From Xanthomonas sp. CFBP 8443 (GTDB lineage: Bacteria; Pseudomonadota; Gammaproteobacteria; Xanthomonadales; Xanthomonadaceae), in the NCBI RefSeq assembly GCF_025666195.1, contig NZ_CP102592.1, positions 1,240,001-1,304,000 on the forward strand: a DNA stretch of 64,000 nt, written 5' to 3'. The notes below the pieces were generated by a model, which saw nothing but the letters and a program-made list of their open reading frames with translations, was not told where the DNA came from and searched no databases. Positions 50,511 to 60,917 of the stretch are shown piece by piece. Positions within the stretch are counted from its first letter, which is position 1. The number at the start of each line of letters is the position of its first letter. A program made the position numbers and the translations under genes.

Positions 50511-50879
50511 ATGATCCAGATGCAGAGCTACCTCGACGTCGCCGACAATTCCGGTGCCAAGGAAGTGATGTGCATCAAGGTGCTCGGCGGCTCCAAGCGC
50601 CGCTACGCGCACATTGGCGACATCATCAAGGTCACCGTCAAGGACGCGATCCCGCGCGGCAAGGTCAAGAAGGGCGAAGTCTACGACGCCGTCGTGGTGC
50701 GTACCCGCAAGGGTGTGCGTCGTCCCGACGGTTCGCTGATCCGCTTCGACGGCAACGCTGCGGTGTTGCTCAACAACAAGCAGGAGCCGATCGGCACGCG
50801 TATCTTCGGGCCTGTTACCCGCGAGCTGCGTTCCGAGAAGTTCATGAAGATCGTCTCGCTCGCTCCTGAAGTGCTGTGA
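50511..50879 (+). CDS. rplN: 50S ribosomal protein L14
   Basis: 122 residues; binds at the subunit interface and Rsf[21 protein letters not shown] is the standard N-terminus. First gene of the spc group, only 14 bases after rpsQ and with no visible promoter of its own. Confidence 0.98.
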
Positions 50880-50894
50880 GCGGAGGACATACAC

Positions 50895-51212
50895 ATGGCT
50901 AACCGTATCAAGAAGGGCGACCAGGTCGTCGTCACTACCGGCAAGGACAAGGGCAAGCAGGGCGAAATCGTCCGCGTCGACGGCGATCGCGTGATCGTCT
51001 CCAACGCGAACATCGTCAAGCGCCACACCAAGCCGAACCCGCAGGCAGGCGTTGCCGGCGGCGTGGTCGAGCGTGAAGCGTCGATCCATATTTCCAACGT
51101 GGCGATCGTCAACCCGGCAACGGGCAAGGGCGAGCGCGTTGGCTTCAAGGTGCTGGAGGATGGACGCAAACTGCGTGTGTTCCGCTCCAGCGGTGAGGCG
51201 CTCGACGCCTGA
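50895..51212 (+). CDS. rplX: 50S ribosomal protein L24
   Basis: 105 residues, an assembly initiator with a KOW motif ([20 protein letters not shown]). Confidence 0.98.
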   Translation: MANRIKKGDQVVVTTGKDKGKQGEIVRVDGDRVIVSNANIVKRHTKPNPQAGVAGGVVEREASIHISNVAIVNPATGKGERVGFKVLEDGRKLRVFRSSGEALDA

Positions 51213-51223
51213 GGAATGACACA

Positions 51224-51766
51224 ATGAATTCCCGTCTCGAAAAGATCTACAAGGAAGAAGTGGTACCGGCTCTGATGAAGAAGTTCGGTTACACCAATCC
51301 GATGCAAGTGCCGAAGCTGGTCAAGGTCACGCTGAACATGGGCGTGGGCGAGGCGGCGACGAACAAGAAGATCCTGGAAAACGCCGTGGCCGACATGGCC
51401 AAGGTCTCCGGCCAGAAGCCGGTCGTCACCAAGTCGCGTATCTCGGTGGCGTCGTTCAAGATCCGCGATGGTTGGCCGATCGGCTGCAAGACCACGCTGC
51501 GTCGCGCCAAGATGTACGAGTTCCTGGATCGCCTGATCAACATCTCGCTGCCGCGCGTGCGCGACTTCCGCGGTGTCTCGGGTCGTTCGTTCGACGGTCG
51601 CGGCAACTTCAACATGGGTGTGAAGGAACAGATCATCTTCCCGGAAATCGACTTCGACGCCGTCGATGCGATCCGCGGCATGGATATCGCCATCACCACC
51701 ACCGCCAAGACCGACGCCGAAGCGAAGGCGTTGCTCGAAGCGTTCAAGTTCCCGTTCCGTAACTGA
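51224..51766 (+). CDS. rplE: 50S ribosomal protein L5
   Basis: 180 residues; carries 5S rRNA and contacts P-site t[23 protein letters not shown] and [15 protein letters not shown] [14 protein letters not shown] are present. A repeat hairpin fills the gap to rpsN. Confidence 0.98.
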   Translation: MNSRLEKIYKEEVVPALMKKFGYTNPMQVPKLVKVTLNMGVGEAATNKKILENAVADMAKVSGQKPVVTKSRISVASFKIRDGWPIGCKTTLRRAKMYEFLDRLINISLPRVRDFRGVSGRSFDGRGNFNMGVKEQIIFPEIDFDAVDAIRGMDIAITTTAKTDAEAKALLEAFKFPFRN

Positions 51767-51773
51767 TTGACAA

Positions 51774-51867
51774 CCGGGATTCGGGATTCGGGATTCGGGA
51801 TTGGCAGGGCGTCGCCCTCCAAGCCCCGGCTCCTGAGAATCTCCAATCCCCAATCTCGAATCCCGAG
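51774..51867. repeat. GGGATTC-type heptamer repeat, rplE-rpsN gap
   Basis: Left arm of four units (51775-51803: three GGGATTC, one GGGATTG); right arm with the inverted units from CCAATCCCCAATC to GAATCCCG (51843-51867). The arms pair along about 20 bases with few mismatches. Within the spc operon, 8 bases after rplE. Confidence 0.9.
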
Positions 51868-51876
51868 GATTTACAG

Positions 51877-52182
51877 ATGGCAAAGACCTCCATGGTCAAC
51901 CGCGACATCAAGCGCAAGAAGCTGGCGAAGAAGTTCGCCGACAAGCGCGATGCGCTGAAGAAGATCATCGCCGCCGACAGCTCGTCCTACGACGAGAAGG
52001 CCGACGCGGTGGTCAAGCTGCAGAAGCTGCCGCGCGATTCGTCGCCGAGCCGCCAACGCACCCGTTGCGAGCTGTCCGGTCGTCCGCGCGCCGTGTACCG
52101 CAAGTTCGGCCTCGGCCGCAACATGCTGCGCAAGGCGACGATGAACGGCGACGTGCCGGGCCTGCGCAAGGCCAGCTGGTAA
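51877..52182 (+). CDS. rpsN: 30S ribosomal protein S14
   Basis: 101 residues, the long zinc-free form: the segment [19 protein letters not shown] has one Cys where the short form has the CXXC pairs. A terminator and a new promoter follow. Confidence 0.97.
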   Translation: MAKTSMVNRDIKRKKLAKKFADKRDALKKIIAADSSSYDEKADAVVKLQKLPRDSSPSRQRTRCELSGRPRAVYRKFGLGRNMLRKATMNGDVPGLRKASW

Positions 52183-52256
52183 CAACCGGCGGTCCCGGCT
52201 CCGTTCGCGGAGCCCGGGGCAGGGCGGTCGCACGCCCGCGTGCTGTTCAGTCAACG

Positions 52257-52280
52257 AGTCCGACGCAAGTCGGACTTTTT
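52257..52280 (+). terminator. Rho-independent terminator after rpsN
   Basis: Stem AGTCCGAC/GTCGGACT capped by GCAA, followed by TTTT. It lies 75 bases after rpsN, in the middle of the spc operon. Confidence 0.8.
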
Positions 52281-52284
52281 GTCG

Positions 52285-52290
52285 TATAAT
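52285..52290 (+). promoter_or_regulatory. Internal promoter (-10) ahead of rpsH
   Basis: TATAAT, four bases after the terminator T-run. The -35 region would fall in the terminator stem and shows no consensus match. The transcript would have a leader of about 145 bases before rpsH. Confidence 0.55.
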
Positions 52291-52442
52291 CCCGCTCCTT
52301 GCCTGCGCCCAGCGGGTGATGGCGGGACCAGGCCCTGGCCTTCTCCAGGACGCTTCACGCTGCACATCACTGCGTCATTCCACAGCTACACATCACAAGA
52401 TTTTCGCGAAAGCGGATATCGGTGCACTCAAAGGTAGACACC

Positions 52443-52841
52443 ATGAGCATGACTGATCCCATCGCCGACCTGCTGGTCCGCATCAAGAATGCGGCCGCGG
52501 TTGGCAAGCCGACGGTGAAAATGCCGTCCTCCAAGATCAAGGTTGCGATCGCAGAAGTGCTGAAGGCCGAAGGCTACATCAGCGACCTGCGCGTCAACGC
52601 GATCGAGAACAACAAGTCCGAGCTGGAAATCGTGCTGAAGTATTTCGAGGGCCGTCCGGTCATCGATACGCTCAAGCGCGTGTCCCGTTCGGGTCTGCGC
52701 CAGTATCGCGGTAAGGCCGAGCTGCCGAAGGTTCTCGGCGGCCTGGGCGTTGCCATCATTTCCACGTCCAAGGGCATCATGACCGATGCGCAGGCCCGTC
52801 AGGCCGGCGTCGGTGGCGAAGTCCTGTGCTTCGTGGCCTAA
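52443..52841 (+). CDS. rpsH: 30S ribosomal protein S8
   Basis: 132 residues; binds 16S rRNA helix 21 and in enterics represses the spc operon. [17 protein letters not shown] and GGEVLCFVA are the ends of the fold. The ATG at 52443 fits the family; one 7 codons upstream does not. Confidence 0.97.
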   Translation: MSMTDPIADLLVRIKNAAAVGKPTVKMPSSKIKVAIAEVLKAEGYISDLRVNAIENNKSELEIVLKYFEGRPVIDTLKRVSRSGLRQYRGKAELPKVLGGLGVAIISTSKGIMTDAQARQAGVGGEVLCFVA

Positions 52842-52857
52842 GGGAAGGAGCAAGTAA

Positions 52858-53385
52858 ATGTCCCGCGTAGCCAAGAAGCCGATCTCCCTCCCGAAGGGCG
52901 TCGAACTGAATGTCCAGCCCGAGCTGGTGAGCGTCAAGGGCCCGAAGGGCACCCTGTCGCTGCCGAAGCCGGCTGGCGTTGAAATCCAGCAGGAAAACGG
53001 TGTCGCCACGCTGTCGGCGAACGACCCGTCGCAGATCGCCATCACCGGCACCGTCCGCGCGATCCTGGCGAACATGGTGCACGGCGTGTCCGAAGGCTTC
53101 GAGCGCAAGCTCGAGCTGGTCGGCGTCGGTTACCGTGCCACGATGCAGGGCAAGGACCTGAGCCTGGCGCTCGGTTTCTCGCATCCGGTCGTGTTCAAGG
53201 CGCCGGAAGGCATCACCCTGACCGCCCCGACTCAGACTGAGATCGTGGTACAGGGCGCCGACAAGCAGCGCGTCGGCGAAGTCGCCGCCAAGATCCGCGG
53301 TTTCCGTCCGCCGGAGCCCTATAAGGGCAAGGGTGTGAAGTACGCCGGTGAAGTCATCATTCGCAAGGAAGCCAAGAAGGCATAA
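52858..53385 (+). CDS. rplF: 50S ribosomal protein L6
   Basis: 175 residues, a duplicated fold near the sarcin-ricin loop. [16 protein letters not shown] and [16 protein letters not shown] are the signatures. Confidence 0.98.
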   Translation: MSRVAKKPISLPKGVELNVQPELVSVKGPKGTLSLPKPAGVEIQQENGVATLSANDPSQIAITGTVRAILANMVHGVSEGFERKLELVGVGYRATMQGKDLSLALGFSHPVVFKAPEGITLTAPTQTEIVVQGADKQRVGEVAAKIRGFRPPEPYKGKGVKYAGEVIIRKEAKKA

Positions 53386-53478
53386 GGCAGGTTGCTCTGC
53401 TAGGAACCCGGCCATTCATGGCCGGGAATCCGACAGGTCTCTCGCCCAAAGTCGATCCGCTTCCGTAGGACACATATC

Positions 53479-53838
53479 ATGACCATCAACAAGAACATCG
53501 CCCGCCTGCGCCGCGCCAAGTCGACCCGTGCGCACATCCGCGAACTCGGCGTCGCCCGCCTGTCGGTGCTGCGCACCGGCCAGCACCTGTACGCGCAGGT
53601 CTTCACTGCCGACGGCTCCAAGGTGATCGCTGCGGCGAACACCCTGCAGGCCGACGTCAAGGACGGCCTGAAGAGCGGCAAGAACAGCGAGGCGGCCGTC
53701 AAGGTCGGCAAGCTGATCGCCGAGCGCGCCAAGGCCGCGGGCATCGAGAAGGTCGCCTTCGACCGCTCGGGCTACCGCTACCACGGCCGCATCAAGGCGC
53801 TGGCCGACGCCGCGCGCGAAGGCGGCCTGCAGTTCTGA
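53479..53838 (+). CDS. rplR: 50S ribosomal protein L18
   Basis: 119 residues; binds 5S rRNA. The C-terminal [20 protein letters not shown] is the family signature. A 93-base gap precedes it, with a small GGCCATTCATGGCC palindrome (53410-53423). Confidence 0.97.
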   Translation: MTINKNIARLRRAKSTRAHIRELGVARLSVLRTGQHLYAQVFTADGSKVIAAANTLQADVKDGLKSGKNSEAAVKVGKLIAERAKAAGIEKVAFDRSGYRYHGRIKALADAAREGGLQF

Positions 53839-53995
53839 TCCTTGCGGGTGCGGCGTCCACGCCGCGCCCGACCTGCCGATGCGGGCCGCATCGGACTTTG
53901 GCGCGCCTTCTGCGCGCGTCCGGGGAACACGGTTCCAGTCAACAACTACAAGCGGCATGCAAGCCGTAAATCTTTCAACTACCAAGGAATACACA

Positions 53996-54541
53996 ATGGC
54001 TGAAGAACAGCGTGCACCGCGGGGTCGTGATCGCGACCGCAACCGCGAAGAGAAAGTCGACGATGGCATGATCGAAAAGCTGGTCGCGGTCAACCGCGTC
54101 AGCAAGACGGTCAAGGGCGGTCGCCAGTTCACCTTCACCGCGCTGACCGTGGTCGGCGACGGCAACGGCAAGATCGGTTTCGGTTACGGCAAGGCGCGCG
54201 AAGTGCCGGTCGCGATCCAGAAGTCGATGGAATATGCGCGCAAGGGCATGCTCGACATCGACCTGAACAACGGCACCCTGTGGCACCCGGTGAAGTCCGG
54301 CCACGGCGCGGCGCGCGTGTTCATGATGCCCGCCTCGGAAGGTACCGGCGTCATCGCCGGCGGCGCGATGCGCGCCGTGCTGGAAGCGGTCGGCGTCAAG
54401 AACGTGCTGGCCAAGGCGGTCGGTTCGCGCAACCCGATCAACTTGGTGCGCGCCACACTGCGCGGCCTGGAAGACATGCAGTCGCCGTCGCGCATCGCGG
54501 CCAAGCGCGGCAAGAAGGTGGAGGAACTCAACCATGGCTAA
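53996..54541 (+). CDS. rpsE: 30S ribosomal protein S5
   Basis: 181 residues. KH-like N-terminal domain ([19 protein letters not shown]) and [17 protein letters not shown] in the second domain. The first ~20 residues are an Arg/Asp-rich extension ([12 protein letters not shown]) longer than in E. coli. Overlaps rpmD by 8 bases. The 157-base gap before it holds nothing I recognise. Confidence 0.97.
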   Translation: MAEEQRAPRGRDRDRNREEKVDDGMIEKLVAVNRVSKTVKGGRQFTFTALTVVGDGNGKIGFGYGKAREVPVAIQKSMEYARKGMLDIDLNNGTLWHPVKSGHGAARVFMMPASEGTGVIAGGAMRAVLEAVGVKNVLAKAVGSRNPINLVRATLRGLEDMQSPSRIAAKRGKKVEELNHG

Positions 54542-54725
54542 TGAGTCCAACAAGACGGTGAAGGTGCGCCTGGTGCGCGGCCTTCGTGGTACCCAGTCGC
54601 GTCACCGCCTGTCGGTGCGTGCGCTGGGCCTGAACAAGCTCAACGATGTGCGTGAACTGAAGGACAGCCCGCAGGTACGCGGCCTGATCAACAAGGTTCA
54701 GTACCTCGTCCAGGTTGAGGAGTAA
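54534..54725 (+). CDS. rpmD: 50S ribosomal protein L30
   Basis: 63 residues; [20 protein letters not shown], then [15 protein letters not shown]. It begins within the last codons of rpsE, in another frame. Confidence 0.97.
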   Translation: MANESNKTVKVRLVRGLRGTQSRHRLSVRALGLNKLNDVRELKDSPQVRGLINKVQYLVQVEE

Positions 54726-54731
54726 GCGACC

Positions 54732-55175
54732 ATGACTTTGCATCTGAATGATCTGAAGCCCGCCGAAGGCGCGCGTACCGAGCGCACCCGCGTCGGCCGC
54801 GGCATCGGTTCGGGCCTGGGCAAGACCTGCGGCCGCGGCCACAAGGGTTCGTTCGCGCGCAAGGGCGGCGGCAAGATCAAGGCCGGCTTCGAAGGCGGCC
54901 AGACCCCCATGCAGCGCCGTCTGCCGAAGATCGGCTTCCGTTCCAAGATGGCCAAGGACACTGCCGAAGTGCTGTCCTACCAGCTGGACAACCTGCCGGA
55001 AGGCGAGATCGATTTCGCCGCGCTGCGCGCTGCGAAGCTGGTCCCGAGCACCGCGAAGAAGGCCAAGGTCGTCCTCAAGGGCGAGCTGAGCAAGAAGTTC
55101 GTGCTCAAGGGTATCGCCGCGACCGCCGGTGCCAAGGCGGCAATCGAAGCTGCCGGCGGCAGCGTGCAGGAGTAA
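54732..55175 (+). CDS. rplO: 50S ribosomal protein L15
   Basis: 147 residues; Gly/Arg-rich N-terminal arm ([18 protein letters not shown]) that threads into 23S rRNA. 6 bases after rpmD and 7 before secY. Confidence 0.98.
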   Translation: MTLHLNDLKPAEGARTERTRVGRGIGSGLGKTCGRGHKGSFARKGGGKIKAGFEGGQTPMQRRLPKIGFRSKMAKDTAEVLSYQLDNLPEGEIDFAALRAAKLVPSTAKKAKVVLKGELSKKFVLKGIAATAGAKAAIEAAGGSVQE

Positions 55176-55182
55176 CACGCAG

Positions 55183-56553
55183 ATGGCGCAGGCTGGCATG
55201 GGTAACCTCGGCGGCGGGCTCGGCAAGTTCACGGAACTTCGCCAGCGCCTGTTGTTCGTTCTCGGCGCATTGATCGTCTACCGCATCGGCTGCTATGTGC
55301 CGGTGCCGGGCGTCAATCCCGAAGCCATGCTTGCGCTGATGCAGGCGCAGGGCGGCGGCATCGTGGACATGTTCAACATGTTCTCGGGCGGCGCCCTGCA
55401 CCGTTTCAGCATCTTCGCGCTGAACGTGATGCCGTACATCTCGGCATCGATCGTGATCCAGTTGGCCACGCACATCTTCCCGTCGCTGAAGGCGATGCAG
55501 AAGGAAGGCGAATCCGGCCGACGCAAGATCACCCAGTATTCGCGCATCGGCGCGGTGTTGCTGGCGGTGGTGCAGGGCGGCAGTATCGCGCTGGCGCTGC
55601 AGAACCAGACCGCACCGGGCGGCGCACCGGTGGTGTACGCGCCGGGCATGGGCTTCGTGCTCACCGCGGTGATCGCGTTGACCGCCGGCACCATCTTCCT
55701 GATGTGGGTCGGCGAGCAGGTCACCGAGCGCGGCATCGGCAACGGCGTGTCGCTGATCATCTTCGCCGGCATCGTCGCCGGCCTGCCGGCGGCGGCGATC
55801 CAGACGCTGGAGGCCTACAGCAATGGCGACCTGCAGTTCATCTCGCTGCTGCTGATCGTGCTGACCATCCTCGCCTTCACCTTGTTCGTGGTGTTCGTCG
55901 AGCGCGGGCAGCGACGAATCACGGTGAATTATGCGCGCCGCCAGGGCGGCCGCAACGCGTACATGAACCAGACCTCGTTCCTGCCGCTGAAGCTGAACAT
56001 GGCCGGCGTGATTCCGCCGATCTTCGCCTCGAGCATCCTCGCCTTCCCGGCGACGCTGTCGATGTGGTCGGGCCAGGCCGCCTCCAACAGCACCTTCGGC
56101 AGCTGGCTGCAGCGCATCGCCAATGCGCTGGGCCCGGGCGAGCCGGTGCACATGATCGTGTTCGCCGCGCTGATCATCGGCTTCGCGTTCTTCTATACCG
56201 CGCTGGTGTTCAACTCGCAGGAAACCGCGGACAACCTGAAGAAGTCCGGCGCGCTGATCCCGGGCATCCGTCCGGGCAAGGCCACCGCCGACTACGTCGA
56301 CGGCGTGCTGACCCGGTTGACCGCGGCCGGCTCGCTGTACCTGGTGATCGTGTGCCTGCTGCCGGAAATCATGCGCGCGCAGCTCGGCACCTCGTTCCAT
56401 TTCGGCGGCACCTCGCTGTTGATCGCGGTCGTGGTGGTGATGGACTTCATCGCGCAGATCCAGGCGCACCTGATGTCGCACCAGTACGAAAGCCTGTTGA
56501 AGAAGGCCAACCTCAAGGGTGGCTCGCGCGGCGGCGGTTTCGCCCGCGGTTGA
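55183..56553 (+). CDS. secY: Preprotein translocase subunit SecY
   Basis: Channel subunit of SecYEG, 456 residues with ten predicted helices. [16 protein letters not shown] near the N-terminus, plug region ending [21 protein letters not shown], and the cytoplasmic loop [19 protein letters not shown]. Usual start MAQAG at 55183. Last gene of the spc group; rpmJ does not follow. Confidence 0.98.
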   Translation: MAQAGMGNLGGGLGKFTELRQRLLFVLGALIVYRIGCYVPVPGVNPEAMLALMQAQGGGIVDMFNMFSGGALHRFSIFALNVMPYISASIVIQLATHIFPSLKAMQKEGESGRRKITQYSRIGAVLLAVVQGGSIALALQNQTAPGGAPVVYAPGMGFVLTAVIALTAGTIFLMWVGEQVTERGIGNGVSLIIFAGIVAGLPAAAIQTLEAYSNGDLQFISLLLIVLTILAFTLFVVFVERGQRRITVNYARRQGGRNAYMNQTSFLPLKLNMAGVIPPIFASSILAFPATLSMWSGQAASNSTFGSWLQRIANALGPGEPVHMIVFAALIIGFAFFYTALVFNSQETADNLKKSGALIPGIRPGKATADYVDGVLTRLTAAGSLYLVIVCLLPEIMRAQLGTSFHFGGTSLLIAVVVVMDFIAQIQAHLMSHQYESLLKKANLKGGSRGGGFARG

Positions 56554-56892
56554 TTGCTATAATTTGACTTCCTTCCGCGAAGACGCCCCGGTTCCCGGGC
56601 GCAGTCTTCCGACTTGAAGGGCGGCCCATGCAGCGGTCTCGTGCGTGGGTGCGACGTGGTGGTCCTGCGCTGGAGTAGCGCGGGCGGCCGGGGTGGATCC
56701 TCACCTTGGCCAACGACGTCCGGCGCCGGAGCATGGGCACACTCCCCATGCCGGGCCTGCGGAACCGAAAGGTTCCACGGGCTTCCATGTAACCCGAGAC
56801 CTTGCTAGACTTACAAGTTCACTTTTTGATCCATCCTGCCGGATGGCGCCGCAGTGCGCCGTCGGGCCATCACTCAGTTGGAGAACCGCGTC
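56554..56892 (+). promoter_or_regulatory. Alpha-operon leader with promoter
   Basis: 339 bases without a gene. TATAAT at 56555-56560 is a likely -10 without a clear -35. Just downstream is a long stem-loop, GAAGAC/GTCTTC (56576-56616) with an inner GC-rich stem. The rest could fold further. In enterics S4 binds the leader upstream of rpsM; I cannot show that structure here. No rpmJ frame is present. Confidence 0.6.
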
Positions 56893-57249
56893 ATGGCGCG
56901 TATTGCAGGCGTCAACCTGCCAGCCCAGAAGCACGTCTGGGTCGGGTTGCAAAGCATTTTCGGCATCGGCCGTACCCGTTCGAAGAAGGTCTGCGAAGCC
57001 GCAGGCGTGACCTCGACCACCAAGATCCGTGACCTGTCCGAACCGGAAATCGAGCGCCTGCGCCTCGAAGTCGGCAAGTACATCGTCGAAGGCGACCTGC
57101 GTCGCGAAGTGGGCATCGCCATCAAGCGACTGATGGACCTGGGCTGCTACCGCGGCCTGCGTCATCGTCGTGGCCTGCCGCTGCGTGGTCAGCGCACCCG
57201 CACCAACGCCCGCACCCGCAAGGGCCCGCGCAAGGCGATCAGGAAGTAA
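56893..57249 (+). CDS. rpsM: 30S ribosomal protein S13
   Basis: 118 residues; intersubunit bridge protein. [20 protein letters not shown] and [20 protein letters not shown] are the ends. First gene of the alpha group. Confidence 0.98.
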   Translation: MARIAGVNLPAQKHVWVGLQSIFGIGRTRSKKVCEAAGVTSTTKIRDLSEPEIERLRLEVGKYIVEGDLRREVGIAIKRLMDLGCYRGLRHRRGLPLRGQRTRTNARTRKGPRKAIRK

Positions 57250-57258
57250 GGGACAGAC

Positions 57259-57651
57259 ATGGCTAAGCCCGCAGCAGCAAAGACCAAGAAGAAGATCAAG
57301 CGCGTCGTCACCGACGGCGTCGCCCACGTCCACGCTTCGTTCAACAACACCATCGTGACCATCACCGACCGTCAGGGCAATGCATTGTCCTGGGCGACCT
57401 CCGGTGGCGCTGGTTTCCGCGGTTCGCGCAAGTCCACGCCGTTCGCGGCGCAGGTTGCCGCCGAGAAGGCCGGGCGCGCTGCGCTCGACTACGGCGTGAA
57501 GTCGCTGGAAGTGCGCATCAAGGGCCCGGGTCCGGGTCGCGAGTCCGCCGTCCGTTCGTTGAACAACGTCGGATACAAGATCACCAACATCATCGACGTG
57601 ACGCCTATCCCGCACAACGGGTGCCGTCCGCCGAAGAAGCGTCGCGTCTAA
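57259..57651 (+). CDS. rpsK: 30S ribosomal protein S11
   Basis: 130 residues; platform protein. [20 protein letters not shown] and [18 protein letters not shown] are the signatures. Confidence 0.98.
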   Translation: MAKPAAAKTKKKIKRVVTDGVAHVHASFNNTIVTITDRQGNALSWATSGGAGFRGSRKSTPFAAQVAAEKAGRAALDYGVKSLEVRIKGPGPGRESAVRSLNNVGYKITNIIDVTPIPHNGCRPPKKRRV

Positions 57652-57665
57652 AGGAGCGATAAGAA

Positions 57666-58295
57666 ATGGCTCGTTATATCGGTCCTACCTGTAAGCTCGC
57701 GCGCCGTGAAGGCGCCGATCTTTCCCTCAAGAGCCCGGCGCGTGCGCTGGACTCCAAGTGCAAGCTGGAGCAGAAGCCCGGCCAGCACGGCGCGACCGCC
57801 CGCAAGGGCAAGCTGTCCGACTACGCCACCCAGCTGCGCGAGAAGCAGAAGGTCAAGCGTATCTACGGTCTGCTGGAGCGTCAGTTCCGCAACTACTACA
57901 AGAAGGCCTCGACCAAGAAGGGCAACACCGGCGAGAACCTGCTGCAGCTGCTGGAAACCCGCCTGGACAACGTCGTCTACCGCATGGGCTTCGCCGTCAC
58001 CCGCCCGGCCGCGCGCCAGCTGGTGTCGCACCGTGGCGTGCTGGTCAACGGCAAGTCGGTGAACCTGGCCTCTTACCAGGTCAAGGCCGGCGACGCGATC
58101 GCCCTGTCGGAAAAGGCCCAGAAGCAGCTTCGCGTGCAGGAAGCGCTGACCGTTGCCGAAACGCACGACCTGAACCCGTCCTGGGTCGAGGTCGATTCGA
58201 AGAAGTTCAGCGGCATCTTCAAGGCCGTGCCGGATCGTGCGGACCTGCCTGCTGACATCAACGAAGCGCTGATCGTCGAGTTGTATTCGAAGTAA
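57666..58295 (+). CDS. rpsD: 30S ribosomal protein S4
   Basis: 209 residues; primary 16S rRNA binder with an S4 RNA-binding domain ([20 protein letters not shown]). The zinc-free form. Regulator of the alpha operon in enterics. Confidence 0.98.
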   Translation: MARYIGPTCKLARREGADLSLKSPARALDSKCKLEQKPGQHGATARKGKLSDYATQLREKQKVKRIYGLLERQFRNYYKKASTKKGNTGENLLQLLETRLDNVVYRMGFAVTRPAARQLVSHRGVLVNGKSVNLASYQVKAGDAIALSEKAQKQLRVQEALTVAETHDLNPSWVEVDSKKFSGIFKAVPDRADLPADINEALIVELYSK

Positions 58296-58305
58296 TCACA
58301 TTGGA

Positions 58306-58327
58306 GAGCCTCCGGCAACGGAGGCTC
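58306..58327 (+). promoter_or_regulatory. GNRA stem-loop between rpsD and rpoA
   Basis: Perfect 9-bp stem GAGCCTCCG/CGGAGGCTC with a GCAA tetraloop, ending 18 bases before the rpoA start. No T-run. It could tune rpoA translation or be a processing site. Confidence 0.6.
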
Positions 58328-58345
58328 GTCAGGAGAACCCGCAAC

Positions 58346-59344
58346 ATGACGGTTACCGCCAACCAGGTTCTGCGCCCCCGTGGGCCGCAGATCGAACGCC
58401 TTACCGACAACCGCGCCAAGGTCGTAATCGAGCCCTTGGAGCGTGGTTATGGGCACACGCTGGGCAATGCCCTGCGTCGCGTGCTGCTGTCCTCGATCCC
58501 CGGCTTCGCGATCACCGAAGTCGAGATCGACGGCGTGCTGCACGAGTACACCACGGTCGAAGGGCTGCAGGAAGATGTGCTTGAAGTCCTGCTCAACCTC
58601 AAGGACGTGGCCATCCGCATGCACACCGGCGACAGCGCCACGCTGTCGCTGTCCAAGCAGGGTCCGGGCGTCGTGACCGCTGCCGATATCAAGGTCGACC
58701 ACAACGTCGAGATCCTCAACAACGATCATGTCATCTGCCATCTGACCAAGGATACGGCGATCAACATGCGTCTGAAGATCGAGCGTGGCTTCGGCTACCA
58801 GCCGGCCGCCGCGCGTCGCCGTCCGGACGAGGAAACCCGCACCATCGGCCGCCTGGTCCTGGATGCGTCGTTCTCGCCGGTGCGCCGCGTCGCCTACGCG
58901 GTCGAATCCGCGCGCGTCGAGCAGCGGACCGACCTGGACAAGCTGGTCCTGGACATCGAGACCAACGGCACCATCGATGCCGAGGAAGCCGTGCGCACCG
59001 CCGCCGACATCCTCAGCGATCAGCTGTCGGTGTTCGGCGACTTCACCCATCGCGACCGTGGCGCGGCCAAGCCGGCCAGCAACGGCGTGGATCCGGTGCT
59101 GCTGCGTCCGATCGACGATCTGGAACTGACCGTGCGTTCGGCCAACTGCCTGAAGGCCGAGAGCATCTACTACATCGGCGATCTGATCCAGAAGACCGAA
59201 GTGGAGTTGCTCAAGACCCCGAACCTCGGCAAGAAGTCGCTGACCGAGATCAAGGAAGTGCTGGCCCAGCGTGGCCTGTCGCTCGGCATGAAGCTGGAGA
59301 ACTGGCCGCCGGCCGGCGTCGCCCAGCACGGCATGCTCGGCTAA
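58346..59344 (+). CDS. rpoA: RNA polymerase subunit alpha
   Basis: 332 residues. N-terminal dimerisation domain ([20 protein letters not shown]) and C-terminal domain for activators and UP elements ([19 protein letters not shown] and [16 protein letters not shown]). The start at 58346 follows AGGAGA. Confidence 0.99.
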   Translation: MTVTANQVLRPRGPQIERLTDNRAKVVIEPLERGYGHTLGNALRRVLLSSIPGFAITEVEIDGVLHEYTTVEGLQEDVLEVLLNLKDVAIRMHTGDSATLSLSKQGPGVVTAADIKVDHNVEILNNDHVICHLTKDTAINMRLKIERGFGYQPAAARRRPDEETRTIGRLVLDASFSPVRRVAYAVESARVEQRTDLDKLVLDIETNGTIDAEEAVRTAADILSDQLSVFGDFTHRDRGAAKPASNGVDPVLLRPIDDLELTVRSANCLKAESIYYIGDLIQKTEVELLKTPNLGKKSLTEIKEVLAQRGLSLGMKLENWPPAGVAQHGMLG

Positions 59345-59355
59345 GCAGCCGCACC

Positions 59356-59382
59356 TGGCCGATGCCGCACCGGCATCGGCCA
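59356..59382 (+). terminator. Stem-loop after rpoA
   Basis: Perfect 12-bp stem (TGGCCGATGCCG and complement) with a 3-base loop, 11 bases after the rpoA stop, without a T-run. The 293-base gap to rplQ holds no gene; I see no strong promoter in it. Confidence 0.5.
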
Positions 59383-59637
59383 CGGACGCTGCAGGTCCGG
59401 TCATGGATGGCCGGGCAGGGCTCCACGGAGCCCGGGTAAGACCGCCAGGGATGGAAGCAGGGGCGCCTTCGCGGCGCCTCGCGCCGCATCAGTTGCACAA
59501 CTACGCCGACGGGTCTTCAAGCCCGCGGCGTTGTCCGGTCAGGGACGGCCGGCTCGGACCATCCGCAGTCCATTGTTCAACGCCAGGACGGCGACAGCGA
59601 TCTCCAGCAGTTTCAACTTTCCATAGGAATCAAGACC

Positions 59638-60024
59638 ATGCGTCACCAGAAATCCGGCCGCAAGTTCAACCGCACCAGCGCCCATCGGCAGGCGATGTTC
59701 TCCAACATGGCGGCCTCGCTGTTCAAGCACGAGCTGATCAAGACCACCCTGCCGAAGGCCAAGGAGCTGCGTCGCGTCGCCGAGCCGCTGATCACCATCG
59801 CCAAGGTCGATGGCGTCGCCAATCGCCGTCTGGCCTTCTCGCGCCTGCGCGACAAGGAAGCGGTGGGCAAGCTGTTCGTCGAGCTGGGCCCGCGTTACCA
59901 GTCGCGTCCGGGCGGCTACCTGCGCATCCTGAAGTGCGGCTTCCGCGCCGGCGACAACGCGCCGATGGCGTACGTCGAGCTGGTCGATCGCCCGACCGCG
60001 ATCGCCGAGGAAGTGGCCGAGTAA
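59638..60024 (+). CDS. rplQ: 50S ribosomal protein L17
   Basis: 128 residues; [19 protein letters not shown] is the standard N-terminus. End of the ribosomal array; a strong terminator follows. Confidence 0.98.
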   Translation: MRHQKSGRKFNRTSAHRQAMFSNMAASLFKHELIKTTLPKAKELRRVAEPLITIAKVDGVANRRLAFSRLRDKEAVGKLFVELGPRYQSRPGGYLRILKCGFRAGDNAPMAYVELVDRPTAIAEEVAE

Positions 60025-60049
60025 ATCCGGCCCGCACCGCGTCAGCAGA

Positions 60050-60074
60050 AAGCCCGGCATGTCCGGGCTTTTTT
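60050..60074 (+). terminator. Rho-independent terminator after rplQ
   Basis: Stem AAGCCCGG/CCGGGCTT, loop CATGT, six T. Ends the alpha operon. Confidence 0.93.
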
Positions 60075-60201
60075 GCGTCTGGGCGGCGGGTTTTTGCGCG
60101 AAGGGCGCCGCGGCGGCACGCCGCACCTGTGGACGCACGGCACATGGTGGCGAGGCGGGCGATGGCGGATAATGCCGGATCGTTCATGTGAGCCCGACCC
60201 G

Positions 60202-60714
60202 ATGAACCCGTTACGCTGGAGTTTCCGCGCGCAGTTCCTGCTCGGCTTTCTGATCTGCGCCGCGCTGCTGGGCTACGCGATCTATGTGCAGGTGCAGCTC
60301 GGCATCGAACCCTGTCCGCTGTGCATCTTCCAGCGCATCGCGTTCGCCGCGCTGGGCCTGCTGTTCCTGCTCGGCGCCTTGCACGGTCCGGCGCGCAGCG
60401 GCGGGCGCAAGATCTATGCGGTGCTGACGTTCCTGGCCGCGGCGATCGGCGCCGGCATCTCCACCAAGCACGTGTCGGTGCAGCTGTTCCCCGATCCGAT
60501 GGCCTCCTGCGGGCCGCCGCTGAGCTTCCTGCGCGAGACGCTGGGACCGTTCGAGGTGCTGCGCCGGGTGCTGACCGGGACCGGCGACTGCGGCAATATC
60601 GACTGGCGCTTCCTGGGGTTGTCGATGCCGATGTGGTGCCTGATCTGCTTCGTGCTGCTGGCGGTGTTCGCGCTGTATGCCGGATTCAAGACCAGGCGGC
60701 GTTCGCTGCACTGA
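60202..60714 (+). CDS. dsbB: Disulfide bond formation protein DsbB
   Basis: Inner membrane quinone reductase that reoxidises DsbA. 170 residues, four helices. The first cysteine pair is C38 and C41 (EPCPLC), the second C103 and C130 in the periplasmic loop, with spacing close to that of E. coli DsbB. ATG at 60202 (MNPLRWSFRAQ). Single gene; REP-like repeat after it. Confidence 0.94.
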   Translation: MNPLRWSFRAQFLLGFLICAALLGYAIYVQVQLGIEPCPLCIFQRIAFAALGLLFLLGALHGPARSGGRKIYAVLTFLAAAIGAGISTKHVSVQLFPDPMASCGPPLSFLRETLGPFEVLRRVLTGTGDCGNIDWRFLGLSMPMWCLICFVLLAVFALYAGFKTRRRSLH

Positions 60715-60775
60715 GTGTTGCGTGGGGCGCTGTGCGCTGTTGCCAATAGCCGCTGCGGGCGGCGGTCGCCTCCCT

Positions 60776-60842
60776 TTAGGAGCGACTTCAGTCGCGACCA
60801 GGCGTTACCGGTAGAGCCCGTCGCGACTGAAGTCGCTCCTAC
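60776..60842. repeat. GTAG-type palindromic repeat pair
   Basis: Two facing copies: TTTAGGAGCGACTTCAGTCG at 60776-60795 and the inverted partner GTCGCGACTGAAGTCGCTCC at 60820-60839 plus TAC. The stem is a GCGACT variant of the copies at 2256 and 11573. It lies between the converging dsbB and receptor genes. Confidence 0.85.
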
Positions 60843-60917
60843 AGGGATATGCTGGCTGCGGCCAGCGCATTCAGGCTGGCCCGTGTGTTCCCGGGCGCGG
60901 CCTGTTCCCATCCCGCC

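Noticed and set aside
56614..56808. Possible small gene at the usual position of rpmJ.
   Set aside because: The translation has no resemblance to L36 (no MKVxxSxK start, no zinc ligands in place).
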